Origin: Apostichopus japonicus
Taxonomy: Eukaryota > Echinodermata > Holothuroidea > Aspidochirotida > Stichopodidae
Assembly (NCBI RefSeq): GCF_037975245.1
Contig: NC_092577.1
Span: 30,905,398 to 30,969,397 of the forward strand
Length of the DNA stretch: 64,000 nt
Direction: 5' to 3'
In this document: piece by piece, positions 11,593-24,859 of the stretch
How positions within the stretch are numbered: position 1 is the first letter of the stretch
Layout: each line of letters begins with the position of its first letter
The notes under the pieces: generated by a model
The model's input: the letters and a program-made list of their open reading frames with translations, nothing else
Database searches by the model: none
Told to the model about the DNA's origin: nothing
Program-made: the position numbers and the translations under genes

Positions 11593-13497
11593 GATTCTGT
11601 TCTAAATCGTTTCACATCAAGTCTGTACCAGAATGAATTCTGGAAAACTTCTACCAACAAAATATCCGCTCTAGTTGAGAGATGACAGTTAGAGAGTTGG
11701 TCAGACCCAAAATCAGACACAATGTCCAAAAGAAGAACCAAAAAAAAGAGATAAAAAGTCACTTGTTATTCCATTTCAAGTTCAGATTCCTTTTCCAATT
11801 TCGGCTATACATGTACAAACGATATCTTCCCTCCTGCTCAGAGGTAATGTAGGCTGGTTAGCCTAACAGGATATTCGTCTGTCCGATTTGACTATATTTC
11901 CACTCATAGATTCCAGCATTATCTGTTCCACCTTCTACATATTGACCTGAAAACCACCAAATAGAGAAATCAAAGAGTCACGTCATTTATGTAAAGTGAT
12001 CGAGAGAGAGAGGGAAGTCGAGTTCTTTCCTAAGGGTAATACAAACCTTCCTGACAGGAAAAACTTGGGTCTTCTTTCACTAGAAAAACCTCACTGTAGG
12101 GATATGCTACTGAACTTTAATATAGCCAATCGACGACGACGTCAACATCGTCTCCTTCAAGTTTGTAATTTAGATGAATATTACAGGTATCGGTGATATA
12201 TTTATATATATGTAGACTGTAAGTTTACCTACACATATATGCTAACTTGATACTCCCATAAAAAACATGTGATATGATACTACTCTTTGCTTCAGTATAA
12301 AGTTTGCAAAAGATCATGCACTGGAAACATGCATCATAAAAGCCTTGAGTCGAGCATGAAACTGAGAACAATAGAGTATATTCAGAACTGTCCCTATTCT
12401 CCTCTATCCTGATTGTTTATCTTTTGGTAGTGTATTGTTTTTACTTCTTTGGAATCTACAGACCCATTGTTAGTTCTGTTAACTTCTTTTGTTTTAATAG
12501 TTTAACAACATGTATGTATGTACAGTATGTATATATTTTAGATCCTCCTGCAAGCAGGAACTCGCGAAGAAGCTATCATTGGCTTATCGAAGCCGCAAGC
12601 TGACCGAAGTCAGTCTCTTAGATTCATGTTGAGGTAATATCCCCTGCCATAAAAATGTCCATTTGACCTTGGGATTTGGCATGTTTTTGAATTTATATAG
12701 CTGAAAAAAGACAATATTACATAAATTTAACCCCCCTCCACCCCCCCCCCCCCCCAAACAAAATAGATATGCAAGCCAACAACAGAAAACTGACTTAGAA
12801 ATTATATAAACATTTGTTTAAATGGGTCATAAGTTTTGGCTAGAACAGGATTCTCACCTGTACCCACCCGACTGAACTGAGCCTATACCCCAGCCCTTAT
12901 TTGGTAGCATTATTCCTATGTACTACCGTAGGTATTGTGGCTATTAAATTCTAATTGGGCTTTCAGCATAGTAATGATATGGTTATAATACGCCAATAGA
13001 AGTATCATATTTGATAGACCGTACCCGCGTACTGTGTGCATAATATGTTCAGGCTGACACACTTCCTTCGTAAGGTTCAATGCATACATGTTTAAAAGAA
13101 ACTTGTTCTTTACACGGCACAAACAGGATGCCTTTTGAGGTATCGGAAATGTCAAAATTAAAAAAAATAAATAAGAACAGAAATTAAAGAAACAATGAAA
13201 CAAGGAAGCGGAAACTATTGATGTTGTTTCAAAGTGAATTATTAACGAACCAAAACATTTGATGATGAATAGAACAATTTTTCTCTTCAAATCCAAATGA
13301 TAGCAGTTTACAATATATTCGTGTTTCTTACTTAGTGTAGTTAAAAACAGGATTGATGTTTTGATCCTATAGCAGGATCTTCTTCAGAGGTTATTAAACT
13401 GAAAAAAAACTAAGAACACATGAAGAGACAGAGATGGACAGACAGTTATTGGACAAATGAGAAATGTGTAAGTTTGCTCTTTACTTTCATTACTCAT
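11593..13497. other. Upstream region of the unidentified gene
   Basis: Presumably holds its promoter and perhaps 5' leader exons. No TATA box or initiator could be assigned. Contains one SINE A fragment (12538-12632) and a C-run near 12740-12755. Confidence 0.4.
12538..12632 (-). mobile_element. SINE A, 3' fragment
   Basis: Matches the last 95 bases of SINE A in reverse (GATCCTCCTGCAAGCAGGAA, CGCAAGCTGACCGAAGTCAG), with a TATG-rich tail to the left. Confidence 0.8.
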
Positions 13498-13501
13498 TTA
13501 A

Positions 13502-13810
13502 AGGGTGTGAAGACTCGCGGACAAAAAAACGTCTCATGCCGGTAATCTGACCTAGTTTCGAATGAGGTGTTACAGCAGTGTTAAACACCACCATCTGATC
13601 CCAGAAAATACACACACAGCTTGCTACCGTCGGTAATTAGGCACTAGTGTACAGTCATTACATACAGCTACGGTAAATACCCAAAACACAGTGTACATAG
13701 CAGCTATGGACATCTCAGGTCTAGATAAAAGATAACGTTTCATTACTAGTGACAAGAAAACTTGACTTGCAAGCAACCAAAAGTTAACTTACTTAGGGTC
13801 TTCACACCCT
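13502..13810 (+). mobile_element. TTAA family 1 MITE, full length
   Basis: 309 bp flanked by TTAA (13498-13501 and 13811-13814). It has perfect 13-bp terminal inverted repeats, AGGGTGTGAAGAC. Internal landmarks shared with the other copies are ACGTCTCATGCCGGTAATCT and CATCTCAGGTCTAGATAAAA. TTAA target sites and short AGG-starting ends point to a piggyBac-mobilised non-autonomous element (inference). Confidence 0.85.
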
Positions 13811-14514
13811 TTAAGCACCTCAGACTGTTTGCGCAAGCCAGTTCCAAGGCAGGGATATAGGCCAATCAGCTCCTGCATGCAAGTAATACCACACATAACA
13901 TTTTCAGTTACACTATACTGTTGGTTTCCAAGGGATCTGATATACTTTTCATGACAACCTAATTTATCAAAACTTTTTGCCATCAAGTTTGAATCCCTGC
14001 ATAGCAATGTACCATAGAATTTTCTACTGATTACAGGTATGTGTTAATTTATCATGCATTGCCCAATGTATCAGCTCAGCACAAACTGCATGGGTATGGT
14101 ACAATTTTGGGGGGGGGGGAGGAGGTCATGTTTAAGGAAGACGGTGAGACGATCAGGAGATTTCTGTTTCCAAGACGACCATGTACCATGTACACAATTG
14201 ACACAGTTTTGACTTAACATTATCAACAGCTGACTACCCCGCAGGAAAAGTTAGATAAATACCATCGCCTCTTGTCTGGCCATTTTAGGCAATACCTGGA
14301 TCTCTTTGTTTGAATACTGATTTCCTTCTTAAATACCAATTAAACTTGACACAGGAAATGTGTCTTGCGAAGAGCACTGTTTGTGCAAAGTATCTACGTG
14401 ACAGCTCTCTCTCTCTCTGAAGTATTACGGTTTAGCAGGTCAGAACTGTAAATAGCTACCACACAATGAAACAGCGATATAGTGGTTTTCACTTCATTTC
14501 TCTTTTCTTATATA

Positions 14515-14811
14515 CAGGGGCGTAGCCAGCCGGGCCTACTCTTTTTTTGGCCAAGTTATCTTTTTTTTAAAACACCCATAATTCAATATTAATATTTTAA
14601 CTTGTGTATTTTTTGGGGCCTAGAAGTGATATTGAATGAGGTGTCTCAAGTTAGCAAGAGGCCAGGGAACCAGAATGGACACTCGGGAAGGGCTGTTTCC
14701 GGCCATCTGCGGAGATTGTAAAACCAAAAATGTTCTTGTACGCTCCGCACCAACCGGTGGTTGCGCTCCGCTCAGATAGTCGTGCCTACAACTTTGAAAA
14801 TCCTGGCTACG
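14515..14811. mobile_element. CAGGGGCGTAGCC repeat (hAT-like), 3' end clipped
   Basis: Begins CAGGGGCGTAGCCAG and ends AATCCTGGCTACG, an inverted-repeat pair lacking the final CCCCTG. It shares GAGGTGTCTCAAGTTAGCAA and CTCAGATAGTCGTGC with 9950-10180. No 8-bp duplication can be seen. Confidence 0.65.
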
Positions 14812-16168
14812 TTGTGCTTTACCCTGATATTTACAGCTGAAATTTTCCTCCCTCACTCACCCGGTAATCCCATTACCCCCACCAATACCGAAAATGCTGC
14901 AAAATTTTTATATTCGTTTTTAACCAACTGTACCTTTAAAATTTCTTTTCCAAAAGAAGAGTCGCATGAATTTAGGTTTTTAAATTATTATTTGAATTAT
15001 TTTAAGACGGTGAGATCTCTATAGTAGACATGGACTCAAAAAGGAGCAAAAATGCAGCATTGAGCAAGAGACAGAGATGGGAGGATTGAAGTAAAATTAA
15101 CCAAAATCAACTCTGGGAGGTCTCATTGTAAACAGAAACTTTTCGATGTTCTGGGCAGCAATATCAAAGAAGGTTCTGCTACAGAGTAGCAACCCCTGAT
15201 CAAAGTAACCATTCTTGCGTGTTTATCATAACTTTTGATCTTAACACTTTGTACTGCACAACAATAAACATGTGTAGATGGCAAGGTGACAGACGTACAC
15301 AGACCAGCCCTGGTCAACTGGGATAGCCTAGATCCTATCTGTTGAACAACTCCTGGGCATTGACCAGCTAAACTCCTTTCTTTTCAATTGTGGGCCAGAC
15401 ATTGTTAATGGAACAAAATATTGTTTTGATATATATTGACTGTAATGTCTAGGTCTTGTGTGTGTATAGTAAAGATACAGTAAGTATTAAACCACCACCC
15501 TCAGTAGCACTGCAGCATGTACAAACAGTATTAGTCACTCACTGAAAGCAAACCTTCCTGCAATAATCCTCTAATATTCACACTTCAGCTAATATAGCCT
15601 TGCATAACAAGTTTACAATAATTAACTTATCGACGATGGAAAAAAAAAAACAGGAAACAAGTTGATCTGACACGGCAATTAAATCTGGAGACAACGAAAA
15701 AATGAGAATGACTTTAATAAATTTCTGGCAGTTAATTTAGCGAAATATTAACGACATGCTATATATTGTATGAGTAACGAGAACGTATATATGCAATAGC
15801 AGAGATGTGTACTTGGCACAATAACCTGCAAAAAAGGAAGAACTAGCCGAGAGTGTTATTAATGTTTTAAGAAGCACAGTATTACTGTATGTCACAACAG
15901 AAGGTTTAGTAGGTGGAGAAATGCAGCTTACAAATATAGTTTACTTTTCAAAGCAATCATGGAGAGTGTTGGTAATAAGCCAATTAAAGGGTGACGTTTA
16001 TAATTAATGAAGAGTTATCGACTAGATATGTCATTGTCCAAGAAAGAAGGGAAAACATGAGTCCTTTGTTATGTTTTAGCGATTATGGTTTTCAAGATAT
16101 TCAATTTAAAACATGATTATTATCTCTTGAATGTTGCTTTCAGACCAAGTTGGTAGTAGGTGTGTTAG
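14812..16168. other. Intergenic, nothing coding seen
   Basis: AT-rich, with only short runs and no recognisable element ends. Confidence 0.5.
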
Positions 16169-16622
16169 GTTTGGTGAATACAACAGCAATATGTATATGG
16201 TAGGAGAGATGTGTACGTTTGGTGAATAGAACAGCAGTACTGTATGTACACTGTAGGAGAGATGTGTAGGTTTGGTGAATAGAACAGCAATATGTACACT
16301 GTAGGAGAGATATGTAGGTTTGGTGAGTAGAACACCGATATGTACACTGTAGGAGAGATGTGTAGGTGTGGTGAATAGAACACCGATATGCACACTGTAG
16401 GAGAGATGTGTAGGTTTGGTGAATAGAACACCAATATGTACACTGTAGGAGGGATGTGTAAGTTTGGTGAATAGAACACCAATATGTACGCTGTACATAG
16501 GAGAGATATAGGTTTGGTGAATAGAACACCAACATGTACACTGTAGGAGAGATGTATAGGTTTGGTGAATAGAACACTGATATGTAAACTGTAGGAAATA
16601 TTTGCATTTGGTGAATAGATGA
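16169..16622 (+). repeat. 48-bp minisatellite, about 9.5 units
   Basis: The unit starts GTTTGGTGAATAGAACACC and ends GGAGAGATGTGTAG. Since 48 is a multiple of three, minus-strand frames show a false 16-residue protein repeat. A single diverged monomer is found at 28921-28968. Confidence 0.95.
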
Positions 16623-17150
16623 CACCAGCTTCAGGCAAGTAAACTCACTTGTGATTCGATCATAAGCCTACCACTAGTTTATTTCCCAGAAACCATTTTA
16701 TCATTTTAACTGTTTCAGGGTTCCTATTACGCAATCTGAATTTGATTTAAAAGAAAATGGCTTTAAGCCGAACATCTTCCAAAGCTGTTCATGGTCGTCC
16801 AATGAGACATTTGGTTGTCTTGGTTCATTTATTTATGACGTGATTTTTATAATTTTGGTATCTACAGTACAAGGTTATTAGATGTCAACTGATGAGACAC
16901 TTCAATCTGCAGTAATGAAGGAAACAAGAAAGCCATCATCCCGAACATTTATACAGAAAGGGAACAAGGAAACTATATAAACTGGCCAGCTCCCAAATAA
17001 GTTTTCGTGCAGATTATAAATACTGCGCTTCAGCAATCTAAATCTGTTATTCCCATGTAAATCTCCCACATATATTCTTCTCATTGTTTCCTTTAATTGG
17101 ACCAAATTTAATATATAACTATACTTAGCAGTCCTGAAAGTCTGACTTAA

Positions 17151-17335
17151 AGGGGGTGAAGACTTCAAAAGTTAACTTTCCGTTGCTTACAAGTAAAGTT
17201 TTCTTCTACAAAATGCAGACAGTAATGAAACGTGATACCTTGATATCTTTTATCTGGATCTGAGATACATCTATCACTGCTATTTTCACTGTGTTGTGGG
17301 TATTGACAGTAGCTGCATGTACTGAATGTACACTG
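17151..17335 (-). mobile_element. TTAA family 1 MITE, truncated copy
   Basis: Starts after TTAA (17147-17150) with AGGGGGTGAAGACTTC and shares the internal AGTTAACTTTCCGTTG and the TATC-rich centre of family 1. It ends where the CAGGGGCG-type repeat at 17336-17500 begins, suggesting later insertion or deletion. Confidence 0.7.
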
Positions 17336-17500
17336 GCAAGGGCGGGATTTGAGTTGTGAAAGTGGGGGGCAAACCCGCCAGCAAGACTATCTAAGCGGAG
17401 TGCCACCATCGGTTGGCGCGGAGCGTACAAGAAATTTTTTGGCTTTACAGACCCTCCAGATGGCCGGAAACGGCACTTCCCGAGTGCTATAAGCTGCATG
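17336..17500. mobile_element. CAGGGGCGTAGCC-type repeat, degenerate
   Basis: Shares the GCCACCATCGGTTGGCGCGG block and GATGGCCGGAAACGG with 9950-10180, in reverse orientation. Two shorter echoes of the CTAAGCGG...CATCGTTTGG block follow at 17640-17680 and 17827-17870. Confidence 0.6.
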
Positions 17501-18817
17501 TACCCATCCTTGAAATTTCGATCTCATGTCTGCAATTGTACTGTATCTAGATAGTTTATTATCGTTTAAAAATTTGAAGAGGATTGATGATAGTAGAACA
17601 TATGGTCAGATGGTGATGTACAACTTTTGTTATACGTCACTATCTAAGCGGAGCGCCATCATCGTTTGGCAAGGAGCATCGAAATTTTCGATGAAAGGTA
17701 CCATAAGATCGGTAAAATTAACACCCACATAGGCTTAAATTGCATCTATACAATTAATGAACGTGTGTAAATTTAGGGAGGACGGATAGAAGAACTTATA
17801 TGGTGATGTACAACTGAAGCTTATACGTCACTATTTAGGCGGTGCACCACCATCAGTTGGCGCGGCGCGTCAAAATTTAAGCAAAAAGGAAATCCTAGAT
17901 CAGCAAAAATGACACCTCTGGTAACAATAAATCGCATCTAGACAGTTCTTTCCCCCCAAACTTATGATTGGACCGATCAAGAATATGTTCAGCACCCACT
18001 TCGAAATTCTCCCCGCGGTCCCTACGGGTATTTGCATAGTACTGACTGAGATTTTGAAAATGAAAATGAAAATGAACTTATTACCTGGCAGTACCAGCAT
18101 TATGTTTGAACTATTGCCAGATTATCAGGCAACATACAGTATATGCATAATAAATACTTTAATGTTACTCACTGTTAATGAAGGGCTAGACGACGTCCGC
18201 TGACACTTTCATGTGTTACTTTGTTAGTGCCAATTTGTAATTTACATTATTCGATAATTTGCATGCATCATTCCAGGATTTTGAGCTGTAAAGAAATTAC
18301 ATCGGCATTGCCATTGCATATTGTTGAATGAAAGGGGGGGGGGGGGGTGTCATGTGTCAGTGTATTGAATTTAATTATTGATATACCCAATATGCAAATC
18401 TGGCTTTCGTAAATCGTTTCTCTGGATTTAGTTGTTCAACGCATTCAGTAGAGCAGCAATGTTGAAAATCAATTCCTGAAGCTAGCACTGTAGCACATGC
18501 CGCGGATTCATCACATGCAGAATTGAATCGCTAGTGTGTTAGCTCCAGGATTAGTAACCTGTGCTGCGAACCATGTGCTAGCTCCAGCTCCAGGTATTCT
18601 TCATGCTACATGTTACGATGTTAAACACAAATTCGACTTAGATTTGAAACAAAAACAGTAGGCCTATTTGATAGAGCTGTTGTGGGGGAATAATTTCGAT
18701 TAGGGTTGTGCACATTTGTCTGCAAAAACAACGAAAAAGTGAACTAAGATCTGCATGGGAAAAAGTGGGGGGGCAAATGCCCCCTCTTGCCCCCTCGTAA
18801 TCCTGCCCATGCACACT

Positions 18818-18948
18818 GGTGTCTAATTACCGACGGTAGCAAGCTGTGTGTGTATTTTCTGGGATCGATGGTGGTGTCTAACACTTCTGTTACACCTCAT
18901 TCGAAACTAGGTCAGATTACCGGCATGAGACGTTTCTTTTCACACCCT
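18818..18948 (-). mobile_element. TTAA family 1 MITE, truncated copy
   Basis: Shares the GGATCGATGGTGGTGTCTAA and GTCAGATTACCGGCATGAGA blocks with the other family-1 copies and ends TTCACACCCT before TTAA (18949-18952). Confidence 0.75.
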
Positions 18949-19775
18949 TTAAGTACTATGTAAATATAACATTTTTATTAGTATTATTTAGAGATTCTAC
19001 ACACAAAAAGACCTTTGTCCTCTAGCAACGTCTAGTGATATATCGCACAATTCCTTTGTCTGTATCTAAGCTCTATATACTGTAGATTAAATATCTAGAT
19101 AAAACTAAGTAAGTATATATACATAGCACCCACCCTATTCTTCAGTAATAGTTGCATTTATCTTTATCAATATAAGGAGATTATGTCTGCAGATAAGGAG
19201 TGCTGGACAGCTTGGATTTAATACCCGAAAGAGACACAAATGACTTCCACAAGAAATGTTAATTATTTACCCGTGAGTTTAAGACTAGATCCATCCGTGA
19301 ATGCATTTTGAGCAGTGATCATCAAATTAAACTGTCTAATGTCTATACACAATGGAGCAAAATCTACTCAAAGCTCAAATAGTATAATCTATTAATTATT
19401 ACCAGTCAGACGTTGAGTCGGGCCTGCAGCTATACTGCCAATTATGCTTGCCTAGAATTATGAAAGTTATTCATATAATGCTGTATGTACAGCATATGTA
19501 TCAATTAATCGTCCGAGATTTTCATGTCGTTATTTCAAGTCACTTGTAATGTGATCATAAACTGTATGTAGTTGGTTATGTATAGGTAGTTATAGATTTG
19601 CTACACGTACAGTACTGTCAGAGCGTATCAACTAAGAGTGTGTCAGCCAGGGTACCAACAACAGTCATCATCTTGTGATGGCGATGTTCAAACATAGGCT
19701 TGATGGCCCCTTTGTCCAGCTGACATTACATTATATAGTCTAATCCCCCAAACTGAATTATCCAAGGATGATTCC

Positions 19776-19998
19776 AAAAACGCGAAAAATGGTCGTAAAA
19801 TCCCAAACGATAATTTCGCGAAAAAATACGTGTTGTCTACTTCCTTCCGGTTGGTAGATACGGAAGGAGAAATTAGTGGGCGTGGCCCAGGGAGCAAGGG
19901 CGCAGTGCTAAAACGTTGCAAATGTGTAGTTAGGTAGATAGGAAAGTGCAATTGTGGAGTGGGCGACAGGTAAGAGAGGAGCGAAGTAAATTCAATAC
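19776..19998 (+). repeat. Interspersed repeat, unnamed family, copy 1
   Basis: Shares TTAGTGGGCGTGGCCCAGGG, AGTGCTAAAACGTT and ATAGGAAAGTGCAATTGTGG with 31375-31571. A third piece (GAGACAGGTTAGCGAGGAGC) is at about 29795-29822. Ends not defined. Confidence 0.7.
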
Positions 19999-20103
19999 TC
20001 TCAACATCTGGAATTCAATGTGGAACATCATGAGTACCTTTCACATCCTTAACTGCCTCATTATTTCAACTGGGAACTCCTACTAGTCCTAGATGTTTCC
20101 CAC

Positions 20104-20291
20104 ATTCATCCCACCCACCCTCAAAAGATTCATCCCACCCACCCTCAAAAGATTCATCCCACCCACCCTCAAAAGATTCATCCCACCCACCCTCAAAACA
20201 TTCATCCCACCCTTCCTCAAACATCCATCCCACCCTCCCTCAAACATCCAACCCACCCTCCCTCAAACATCCAACCCACCCTATCCCAAAC
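20104..20291 (+). repeat. 24/23-bp tandem repeat, 8 units
   Basis: Four 24-bp units ATTCATCCCACCCACCCTCA + AAAG, then 23-bp variants. The frame gives FIPPTLKR repeats, but nothing suggests a gene. Confidence 0.9.
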
Positions 20292-22346
20292 AAACGAAAC
20301 TTTGTGGCAGTGGAATAGATATATATATCAAGCATGTGGGCAGACTCCACTTTGCAACGGAATATGCACTTTTTTCAATAAGGTCAATGAATTACAAAGC
20401 TCCAACCCTGTAACCCTCACCCTCCCCCTCCCCCTCCCCCATCCACCCTTCATCCCATCCTCCTCTCAAAAGGAGATATTTCAAAATTTTTGCTCATGGT
20501 TGCAAAAACCCAGCATTCTATTAACATAACACCAAAAACTACACTGTAGTGGTTTTGAAACTTTTGATCAACAAAAGTTACACTGCAACAACATGTCATC
20601 CACAACTAGTCTAGTATCATTTCGTTATTAGAGAAAGGAATTCCCTGTACCAGACACAACTAACAGTATAGGCTTGACTGCACTGTGAGTTTGTGATTTG
20701 CTTTACTGTATTATTGTTAACGTAGCTAGTAATTCTTTATCTCTTTTTTTGTGAGATATGTTGTCGTTTTGAAACCGGATTCAGGAAGGAAATAAACCTG
20801 CCCTCTACTTTAAATGCTTTAATACTTCAATACCTGAAGTAGCGTTGTTTTAGCTTAGGGTCAAAGTGTTCACGAAGGAAGGAAACGGTTGCCTTCCTTT
20901 TTATCTGTAACCATTTATGGTCCCTGCAAAAAAGACACAAAAAAATGCACTTTAAAGGGAATTAATCTCTTTGTGAATGCAAATGGTTTAAAAGTTGACT
21001 ACATAAGGACTTGCTAATGGGAGTGGTAAGGATGTAATGCTATGAACATGGGAGTACAAACAAAGTAATTTTTGTATAATTCACAAAACATTTGTTGTCT
21101 CCAGAAGCAAGACAATATTACTGTAACTTTAAGTTAGGTATAACTTTGGCAAACCTTTGTCTAACTTTTCATCCGTTTGTGTGACCACTGGCCTATTAAT
21201 ACCGTTGGTGAAAACCAATCATCAGGTTCCAAAGGGTCGCTCTACAATGGCTAGAACTTCCTGCAAGCTGTGAAGAGTATTTTTTAGGGGGTTTTGATCA
21301 TCCAAACTATTTTTAAATATTGATGAATTTTGAATTAGACAAGTAATTATACCTCAATGTGGAAAAATGAGTATGTTTACAGTGATAAACATATTGTTTA
21401 ACTTGACCAATACGATGCATATTAAACTTTTTTGTAACATTCTTGAAGAGGGAGGGGAGGGGGCAAGGATGGGCATATTACACAATATTTTCTCAAGTTG
21501 TTTGTGCCATGCAACACCATACAAAGATATTGCAAAGATTATATGAAAATTTGGAGGAGAAGAAGGGGGGCGGGGAGAGGGGAGAGGGTGGGTTATATCT
21601 CACCTTTTTCAGAGGGCAACTAAAACACAATATTCATGACACATACAATGTACCTCAGTTTACATCCGTACTGTACATGAATGTGTATAAAGACCTAGCC
21701 ATTGGTATTACACTGTGTTTCCATTATTATTAATGAGAGCAAGGGCTATGGATGGTCTCAGAGCATGCATGCCTGTTTCTGTAGTACATACCATAACTAC
21801 TCTTTATATTCTATGTATGCATACAATAGCATGATCAAAATGTATCTTGTAATTACTGTAAGCCTCCAAATTAAATGTCTACATTAGCTGGAATTAATTA
21901 CCTGCGATAGAATGAACAATACTGAAAAAACCACAGAGCCCGTAAATTTTTTGAGATCATATTCATGAAGTTTGTTCTTCCCTTACATGTCATTTCGGAT
22001 CCTCCTTTTGTACTTTATTTACCCCTCTCCCCTTCCCCCCCCCCTCCCACTTCCTCCTTCATCTCTCTTAATGAATTCATGGCTCTGTATACACAGTGAA
22101 CCTTTATTCACTGAAGTTAACTTCATTCACTTGGTGGTAATGTACAATACCATACTGTACACAATTAAGCAATATATATAGGTTTGGCCATGCAGGCCTG
22201 AATAACAAATGAACAAACCCTTGTTGTGTGCATTCCAAGGCAGATTATAGCTACTGGATATAGCTAATCTGTATTCTAAGGACTAAATAGTGTATAAACT
22301 ACACTATGTGGCCAGCAGTATTTTCTAGTGATCTAACTAATGTCTC
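20292..22346. other. Intergenic, low-complexity patches
   Basis: CTCCCC-rich stretch near 20420-20450 and purine-rich patches near 21445-21595. No gene supported. Confidence 0.5.
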
Positions 22347-22350
22347 TTAA

Positions 22351-24116
22351 AGTAGAACGATAGTGACAGAAAAAAAATCTCTCATTTTCATATATAATGT
22401 AGTTTATATGTTACCAAGCAACATATTTTTTTAATTTTCCAAATAGCACACCGGAAAGTTATAAAAAAGGGAATTAAAACATCGTTTTTTCGCCTCCGTA
22501 ATTTAGGAATTTTCAAACACTGCAACGACCTTGAACAGCCCTCAGGTCAGTGAATGACGTCACTGTGATGATCTTTTCTGTTGTGAACTGTTCAGTACGG
22601 AGCTGTGCGTGCATTTCGTGTCAGCATAACTGTTATTTTCCGGCGTAATGTTCAAGACATAAATAGATAATGAATATCATAGTGTTTCTTGATTTCTTCA
22701 CCACGTATTTACAAGTTTTTTTTACGAAATTTGCGGCGATTTCGCAACGATTTCCCAATATCTGAAGAGGTAACTCGCAAGCTGACCCAAAGTAACGTAA
22801 ATCTCAAGATCACGTTTTTGGCGGGTTTTATACAGAGTGATGTATGAATGTGCTCACTTACCAGTCAAACTGGCACAATAACAATAGTGAAGATGGTCTC
22901 AAACGTAGATTAGTATAACATCCGAAAGAAAATCCAAAGTTCTAAACAAAGTAGATTCGCTTGTATGCACTAGGCCTACTGTAAAACATAAACGTTCCTT
23001 ATTCCGTGCGTCATTAAATCCAACAGAAAGGTTTCATTGAGCTTGAAATACAACTGCATTTGAACTCAATCGAGTTGTTAGTCTAGCTCGAACAATTTTC
23101 TCACTACATGCAATGCCTATTGCGTTCATTCACATGCATGCCTCGTGGTTTGGGCTTCAGGAGGAATCGTATTCTAGCCCAACTTCACGTAGGTCCGCAA
23201 ACGGTACTTTCACACTGTGCAAACATAAGTGACAGTGTGCGCTACCGTAAGTAATACTTACACGATATTTTGTTTCGCTCGAGCATACACACATTTCCTA
23301 TTCGTATTACATTTAAAGTGGTTTCGAGGGTATGAACACATCTCTGCCCCAAAAAACTCTGCCTAAGCGACGTCCATGCCCCAATTGAAATTTGCACATG
23401 GATTCTCTCCTCACATAGTCATTAGGTTGTTCACGTCTGACATGTCTTCCAGTTCCAACACTTACTGTTGCATTTATCGGGATATATATAAATAATGCGG
23501 CATAAAAGCATCAATCTTTCAAACTTTTATTACTTTAGTGACCTTGCCACACGCAAATTTCAATTGGGCCCGAGAATCATCTTCTGTGAAGTGGGCAGAA
23601 CAAACTTTCACATTCTTGCCATGAGAAACTCCTGGTGCGATGAAGTCTTTCCTGGTTCTCCTCACAAGTCGTATCCATAGTTTCCGATATCTCTCACTAC
23701 TTTTTCCGCTTGGAAAATTGAAAAAAACTTATTGTAGAGTCCACATTCGTTCTGTTGCATCCCCCTACAACGCAATTTCTTGGATTTTGCTATAGTGGTT
23801 TACGTTGTTTGTCGAGTCCAATATAGAGTAGGTTGCAACTAAACTTACACACTAAGTGCACACTGCTGAAGTACACTCACGTTGTTATCATCATAATGAC
23901 GTCACATGTCACTGTAGATCACGTGATCATCATATCGCTTTTCGCGAAAAGCCCAATTTTTGTTTAAAAAATCAACGAGTTTAGGAATTTTTTTTAAGCC
24001 TTTCCCAACATCGGATTGACTTGAATTTTCACATGTGTAAAATGGAAACCAACTAGAATACTCTTGAATAAAATCGTATTTTTTCGTCGATGGTGAAAAA
24101 TCACTATCGTTCATCT
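22351..24116. mobile_element. 1.77-kb TTAA-flanked inverted-repeat element (family 4)
   Basis: TTAA at 22347-22350 is followed by AGTAGAACGATAGTGA. At the right end, TTAA at 24117-24120 is preceded by sequence whose reverse complement is AGATGAACGATAGTGA. The 12-mer GAACGATAGTGA is identical at both ends. Both halves carry a TGACGTCA-containing block about 200 bp from the end, in opposite orientation. No transposase ORF was found; the longest frames (23495-23680 plus, 23902-24114 minus) are short and unrecognised. Probably a large non-autonomous element. Confidence 0.6.
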
Positions 24117-24151
24117 TTAAGTTTACATGCAGTCACACCTTCATTTAAGTA

Positions 24152-24259
24152 ACTCTTTATGATTGAATCAGTTAAAGGTCAAATGTCACTCTTTATGATT
24201 GAATCAGTTAAAGGTCAAATGTCACTCTTTATGATTGAATCAGTTAAAGGTCAAATGTC
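24152..24259 (+). repeat. 36-bp tandem repeat, exactly 3 identical units
   Basis: Units at 24152, 24188 and 24224 are identical (ACTCTTTATGATTGAATCAG + TTAAAGGTCAAATGTC), implying very recent duplication. Lies 35 bases outside the 1.77-kb TTAA element. Confidence 0.95.
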
Positions 24260-24859
24260 AGTGGTATAGACACAGATACAGACCTGCCCACCAGATAAGC
24301 TTATCTCTTGTTTTATTAATGTGCACATGTATTAGTCTTGTGGCCACTTGACACCCCTAGTTGATTGTAACTCAACATATCTAGTTTTAATCGTAACTTG
24401 ATACCCCACAATTAAGTGTTAATTTGAGCCCCTTTCCCCCTTTTAAGTGTAATTGTTTAACAGTGAAGTTAAAGAGTCACTATGCCAAGATTCCTTATGT
24501 TGAATAGTTTCATGCCGAGCAAATATAGCTACTTACTTTACTTAACAGCCAGTCTTATTCTTGTTTTAGCCTGTTGTGTTTGTAACACAGTGGTCAGCTG
24601 TCTCCACACATCTTGACCACTAGGGGGATTCCCAATAAGCCTGCTGTACAGCTAGCTGCCGACAAGGACCCCATATCCTGCATCTCTTACATAGACACAT
24701 GCAATGATGGGATTGGTAGCTCTACTAATATTCAAGGCAGTCAGATACTCCAAATTTTTCTTAACATCTGCTACTTAACGGGCCGATCTGGTACCGAGGT
24801 GGCCGATCTGATACTGAGGTAATCGCAAGCTCCCAACCGTCTAGTCAATCATGGAACAG

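Noticed and set aside
16106-16638. Minus-strand frames with 16-residue repeats (YSVHIGVLFTKPTHLS)
   Set aside because: Unit length 48 is a multiple of three, so any open unit yields a repeat protein; all three frames are open and none has gene context.
20093-20413. Frame with FIPPTLKR repeats
   Set aside because: Explained by the 24-bp tandem repeat.
24152-24259. CRISPR-like regular repeats
   Set aside because: The three units are directly adjacent with no spacers, and the genome is eukaryotic; the other tandem arrays fail for the same reason.
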